Shown here: positions 61,650 to 64,000 of the stretch, one piece after another
Layout: every line of letters begins with the position of its first letter
Position numbering within the stretch: position 1 is the first letter of the stretch
Source: Balneola sp.
GTDB lineage: Bacteria; Bacteroidota; Rhodothermia; Balneolales; Balneolaceae
Assembly: GCA_017640785.1 (NCBI GenBank)
Contig: JAEPPZ010000002.1
Coordinates: 1 to 64,000 of the forward strand
DNA length: 64,000 bases
Reading direction: 5' to 3'
The notes under the pieces: model-generated
What the model was told of the DNA's origin: nothing
Seen by the model: only the letters and a program-made list of their open reading frames with translations
The model's database searches: none
Program-made: the position numbers and the translations under genes

Positions 61650-63584
61650 TTATTCCAATACAAGTACCATTTGTTGATTATCTAATCGTGAAACTTCGTT
61701 CATAAAGTCTATAAAATCCGAATACTGTTCAGGTTTTAATTTTCTTGACTTAATACTGAATGACCTTGTAAAAAGAACTTTGTTTGAGTCTAATTTTTCG
61801 AATGAGCCATTATAAGAAGCAAAGCTGTTCTCAATATTTTCTGACCTCGGAATTCCTTCAAGTACAAAGCCTTCAGGTAAATTAAAAACTGTGCTGTCTT
61901 TTTCCTGAAAAGCAACAGGCAACCAAACATCAAACTTTCGGTCATCTTCATTAGAAAAACTAACGTTCCAATTGCTTAATACATTAACAGGCACAAACAA
62001 ACGCTTCGAAGAAGTTGAAGCATAGCTCTCTTTTTTAAACGAAAAATCAAAATTGTAGTTAGGATCATCGTCTATAAGATCTTCAAAATTGATACCTATA
62101 ATATCAGAATTGGGAATATCATAACTTGTAGATAACCATTCTACTCTTTCTTTTTCTGATTTGGGTAAGATTTCATGTAAAACCTGATCGCGAACAACCC
62201 CTTCACTTTTAATATTAACATTTATACTCGCTTCGCCATTTTTTGATAACAATACATGCGAGACGATTTCCTGATTATTTAGAGAATAAGGTCTTTTCGG
62301 CGTTTCAATTAGTTCTCCTCCTGTTGGAGTAACTAAAAGAGCTTGTTTATTTTCATTCCCATTACCAATACTGCCAAAAGGCATGTATGCGCTTGTACAC
62401 TCCAGCCAAATATGTTCTCCATCAGAAAGTGTAACTCTTAGAATAACGTGATTAAACTGACTACTTGGAAAATCTGCTATTAATTCTGGCTCATCAGCAC
62501 CATTTCTGATGAGTACCGGATGAGATTCTATCCCTGCATACTCAAGTACGGCCTGCATAAAATTAGTTAAAGCTTTGCAATCTCCGTATTCGTTGTTAAA
62601 AACATAATCTGCAGAAAAGGGTTTCCATCCTCCTATGCCTAGTTGAATACTAACATACCTCGTTTTTTGCTGCAGATATTTGTAAAGAGCTTTTACCTTC
62701 TGTTTTTCGTTTTCCACCCCTTCAAGAATTTCATCTACCTCTCTTTTTGCAGCGTCACTCAGTTCTCTCTCATTTTTACCCAATAGATAATACCATTGTC
62801 CAAATTCTTCCCATGAACTGGTTGATCCATAAGTATTCTCTATTTCAAAAATCACGGGAGCGACTAACACTTTTGGTAGCACCTCAGGCGCAGGCGGACT
62901 CAAAAGCTCATGCGTCATTGGCTCATCATTACTAAAGCTCCATGTGTATATCTTACCAATTGTGGAATCAGAAATGGTAGGCTTATCATTAAAACCATCA
63001 GCATGATATTTTAAACTTCCGTTGGTTCTGTCTATGATCTTCAATTCTGATTGCTCAACGATTTGGTCGTACCACAACGGATACCAAGTCGGTAAATTCA
63101 ACAACCCGTTGTACTTGATCTGATAATCAGTAACTATTGTATATGGAAAGTCGTTATGAAAAAGCTCTAAAAGTTTTACTCTACTATCAGAAAAGAAAGT
63201 ATAACCATCAGCCGAACTGAAGTCATAGGCATCATCCGAAGTAAACGACCTTACAAGATTACCATCTTTATCAATTATATTAGCATTTATGAAGTCAATG
63301 CTTCTGAATTTATCATAGTGTAGGTAGACATTGGCAAGATGCTTATCCTCTTTATCCAGAATTGTTATAGCTTCTTTAACCCTTAGAACAGCGCTATTTT
63401 GGTTTATATATTCCAGTACTGTTTCATGATTTCTGACAACTGAATTTACATCTTTATCCCACTCAGACATCTCATAAGAATATGAAAGTGTTTCAGCTTC
63501 ATAAATTTCTTTAGTACCGCCACAATTCAATACAAACAGCAATATCAGAATTGTGCTTAGGCAGACATTAATTTTATTCTTCAT
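61650..63584 (-). CDS. DUF3857 and transglutaminase-domain lipoprotein, 644 aa
   Basis: The lipobox V-L-N-C gives Cys21. The N-terminal half is the DUF3857 beta domain, the middle (about 260-370) carries a transglutaminase-like core with Y-G-D-C-K-A-L-T (catalytic Cys in G-D-C-K), and the C-terminal part is strand-rich. Bacteroidota have several of these; they are thought to act on envelope proteins, but no reaction is known. It overlaps the next gene, also of this family, by 11 bases, so the two are translated together. Confidence 0.8.
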   Translation of the reverse strand: MKNKINVCLSTILILLFVLNCGGTKEIYEAETLSYSYEMSEWDKDVNSVVRNHETVLEYINQNSAVLRVKEAITILDKEDKHLANVYLHYDKFRSIDFINANIIDKDGNLVRSFTSDDAYDFSSADGYTFFSDSRVKLLELFHNDFPYTIVTDYQIKYNGLLNLPTWYPLWYDQIVEQSELKIIDRTNGSLKYHADGFNDKPTISDSTIGKIYTWSFSNDEPMTHELLSPPAPEVLPKVLVAPVIFEIENTYGSTSSWEEFGQWYYLLGKNERELSDAAKREVDEILEGVENEKQKVKALYKYLQQKTRYVSIQLGIGGWKPFSADYVFNNEYGDCKALTNFMQAVLEYAGIESHPVLIRNGADEPELIADFPSSQFNHVILRVTLSDGEHIWLECTSAYMPFGSIGNGNENKQALLVTPTGGELIETPKRPYSLNNQEIVSHVLLSKNGEASINVNIKSEGVVRDQVLHEILPKSEKERVEWLSTSYDIPNSDIIGINFEDLIDDDPNYNFDFSFKKESYASTSSKRLFVPVNVLSNWNVSFSNEDDRKFDVWLPVAFQEKDSTVFNLPEGFVLEGIPRSENIENSFASYNGSFEKLDSNKVLFTRSFSIKSRKLKPEQYSDFIDFMNEVSRLDNQQMVLVLE

Positions 63585-64000
63585 TTTTCTTTAAAACTAT
63601 TTGCTCAGATTGGTTTTCAATTAGTGTTTTAAAAAAGTCTTTTAAGAACAAGTAGTCCTCAGGATTATAATTGTGCTTATTAATACTAAATTTATACTGC
63701 ATCATAATAGTATTTCCCGCTGCCTGGAAAAGCTTTCTGTAATTTGCACTTTCATCAGGTGTTCGAAAAATTTTCGATGTTGGAATTTCATCCACACTCC
63801 AGCCCTCAGGTATTGTGAATCTCAAAGTCACTGTTTCATCAAATGTATAATCAAAATCGATAGGAAATACACGTTCCTCTTCTTTAAATGGATTATCTAC
63901 TAAACGCTCCACAATCATGGGATTTAAATATATTACGTTTCCTGATGTATTTGCTGAAACCTCAAAATGTGCACTGTATCTAAGATCTTCATGCAGTTCA
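63574..64000 (-). CDS. DUF3857/DUF3858-family protein, C-terminal part (cut by window edge)
   Basis: The frame is open through 64000 and continues past the edge; the ATG at 63918 is internal and not the start. The visible residues include N-V-I-Y-L-N-P-M-I-V-E-R and P-I-D-F-D-Y-T-F-D-E-T-V-T-L-R-F and end in K-D-F-F-K-T-L-I-E, the usual C-terminal end of the DUF3857 family seen also in the downstream neighbour. The pair seems a tandem duplication. Start and N-terminal domains lie outside the window. Confidence 0.75.
   Translation of the reverse strand, partial: ELHEDLRYSAHFEVSANTSGNVIYLNPMIVERLVDNPFKEEERVFPIDFDYTFDETVTLRFTIPEGWSVDEIPTSKIFRTPDESANYRKLFQAAGNTIMMQYKFSINKHNYNPEDYLFLKDFFKTLIENQSEQIVLKKNEE

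Overview
The window looks like chromosomal DNA of a marine or saline Bacteroidota-type bacterium, most likely Balneolota (Balneolaceae), at moderate confidence. The reasons are low GC, TTG/GTG starts next to weak or absent Shine-Dalgarno sequences, many lipoproteins and 'MK..' secreted proteins ending in A-Q, PorV/FadL-like barrels, DUF3857/transglutaminase proteins, a GldE-like CNNM protein, a fused isobutyryl-CoA mutase (IcmF) and a lone phytoene synthase. No rRNA, CRISPR array, phage block or IS transposase was seen. One tRNA (Ser-GGA) is present.

Layout. 1-5.6 kb: a truncated response regulator at the left edge, small envelope proteins, a PagL-like lipid A deacylase, a cyclophilin, a surface-repeat protein behind a leader with two competing hairpins, exported MsrB and a PH-domain membrane protein. 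5.6-11.3 kb: a membrane protein with 30-residue repeats, a glycosyltransferase, a membrane-anchored LytTR regulator followed by a 21-bp-phased direct repeat that looks like its operator and a secreted target, then small stand-alone enzymes. 11.3-12.7 kb: a gene-free stretch full of palindromic dispersed repeats. 12.7-16.1 kb: IcmF. 16.3-19.8 kb: an accessory patch with a ParE-type toxin-antitoxin pair, an orphan HigA with a three-way-junction leader, and three unrecognised genes. 19.9-25.1 kb: an Ig-like lipoprotein/MscS/secreted-protein operon and a divergent COG3014-LpoB lipoprotein pair. 25.1-28.3 kb: NAD salvage (pncB, pncA) with a tightly linked FAD oxidoreductase. 28.3-32.1 kb: an outer-membrane barrel with a large lipoprotein. 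32.4-37.4 kb: tRNA-Ser, then (reverse strand) accC, murQ, plsC, a TonB-like protein, and crtB. 37.6-39.6 kb: a LacI regulator and purC. 39.7-47.2 kb: a second accessory patch of stand-alone genes (alpha/beta hydrolase, adenylate cyclase, HxlR/FAD monooxygenase pair with twin operators, Gfo/Idh oxidoreductase, YdeI-like protein, serine hydrolase, a small zinc-knuckle protein bracketed by direct repeats). 47.3-64 kb: housekeeping, mostly on the reverse strand: an AAA ATPase, two CNNM/CBS proteins, enoyl-CoA hydratase, a PspA-based membrane-stress operon, thymidine phosphorylase, PdxB, M48 protease, MurB, SSB and two tandem DUF3857 proteins, the second cut by the window edge.

Functional themes are envelope maintenance (PagL, MsrB, LpoB, MurB, MurQ, PlsC, PspA, M48), acyl-CoA metabolism (IcmF, biotin carboxylase, enoyl-CoA hydratase) and cofactor/nucleotide salvage (PncA/B, PdxB, DeoA, PurC). 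The least explained material is the leader switch at 2873-2918, the LytTR and HxlR operators, the repeat desert at 11.3-12.7 kb, the PspA module with a headless paralogue, and the repeat-bracketed gene at 46.7-47.2 kb.
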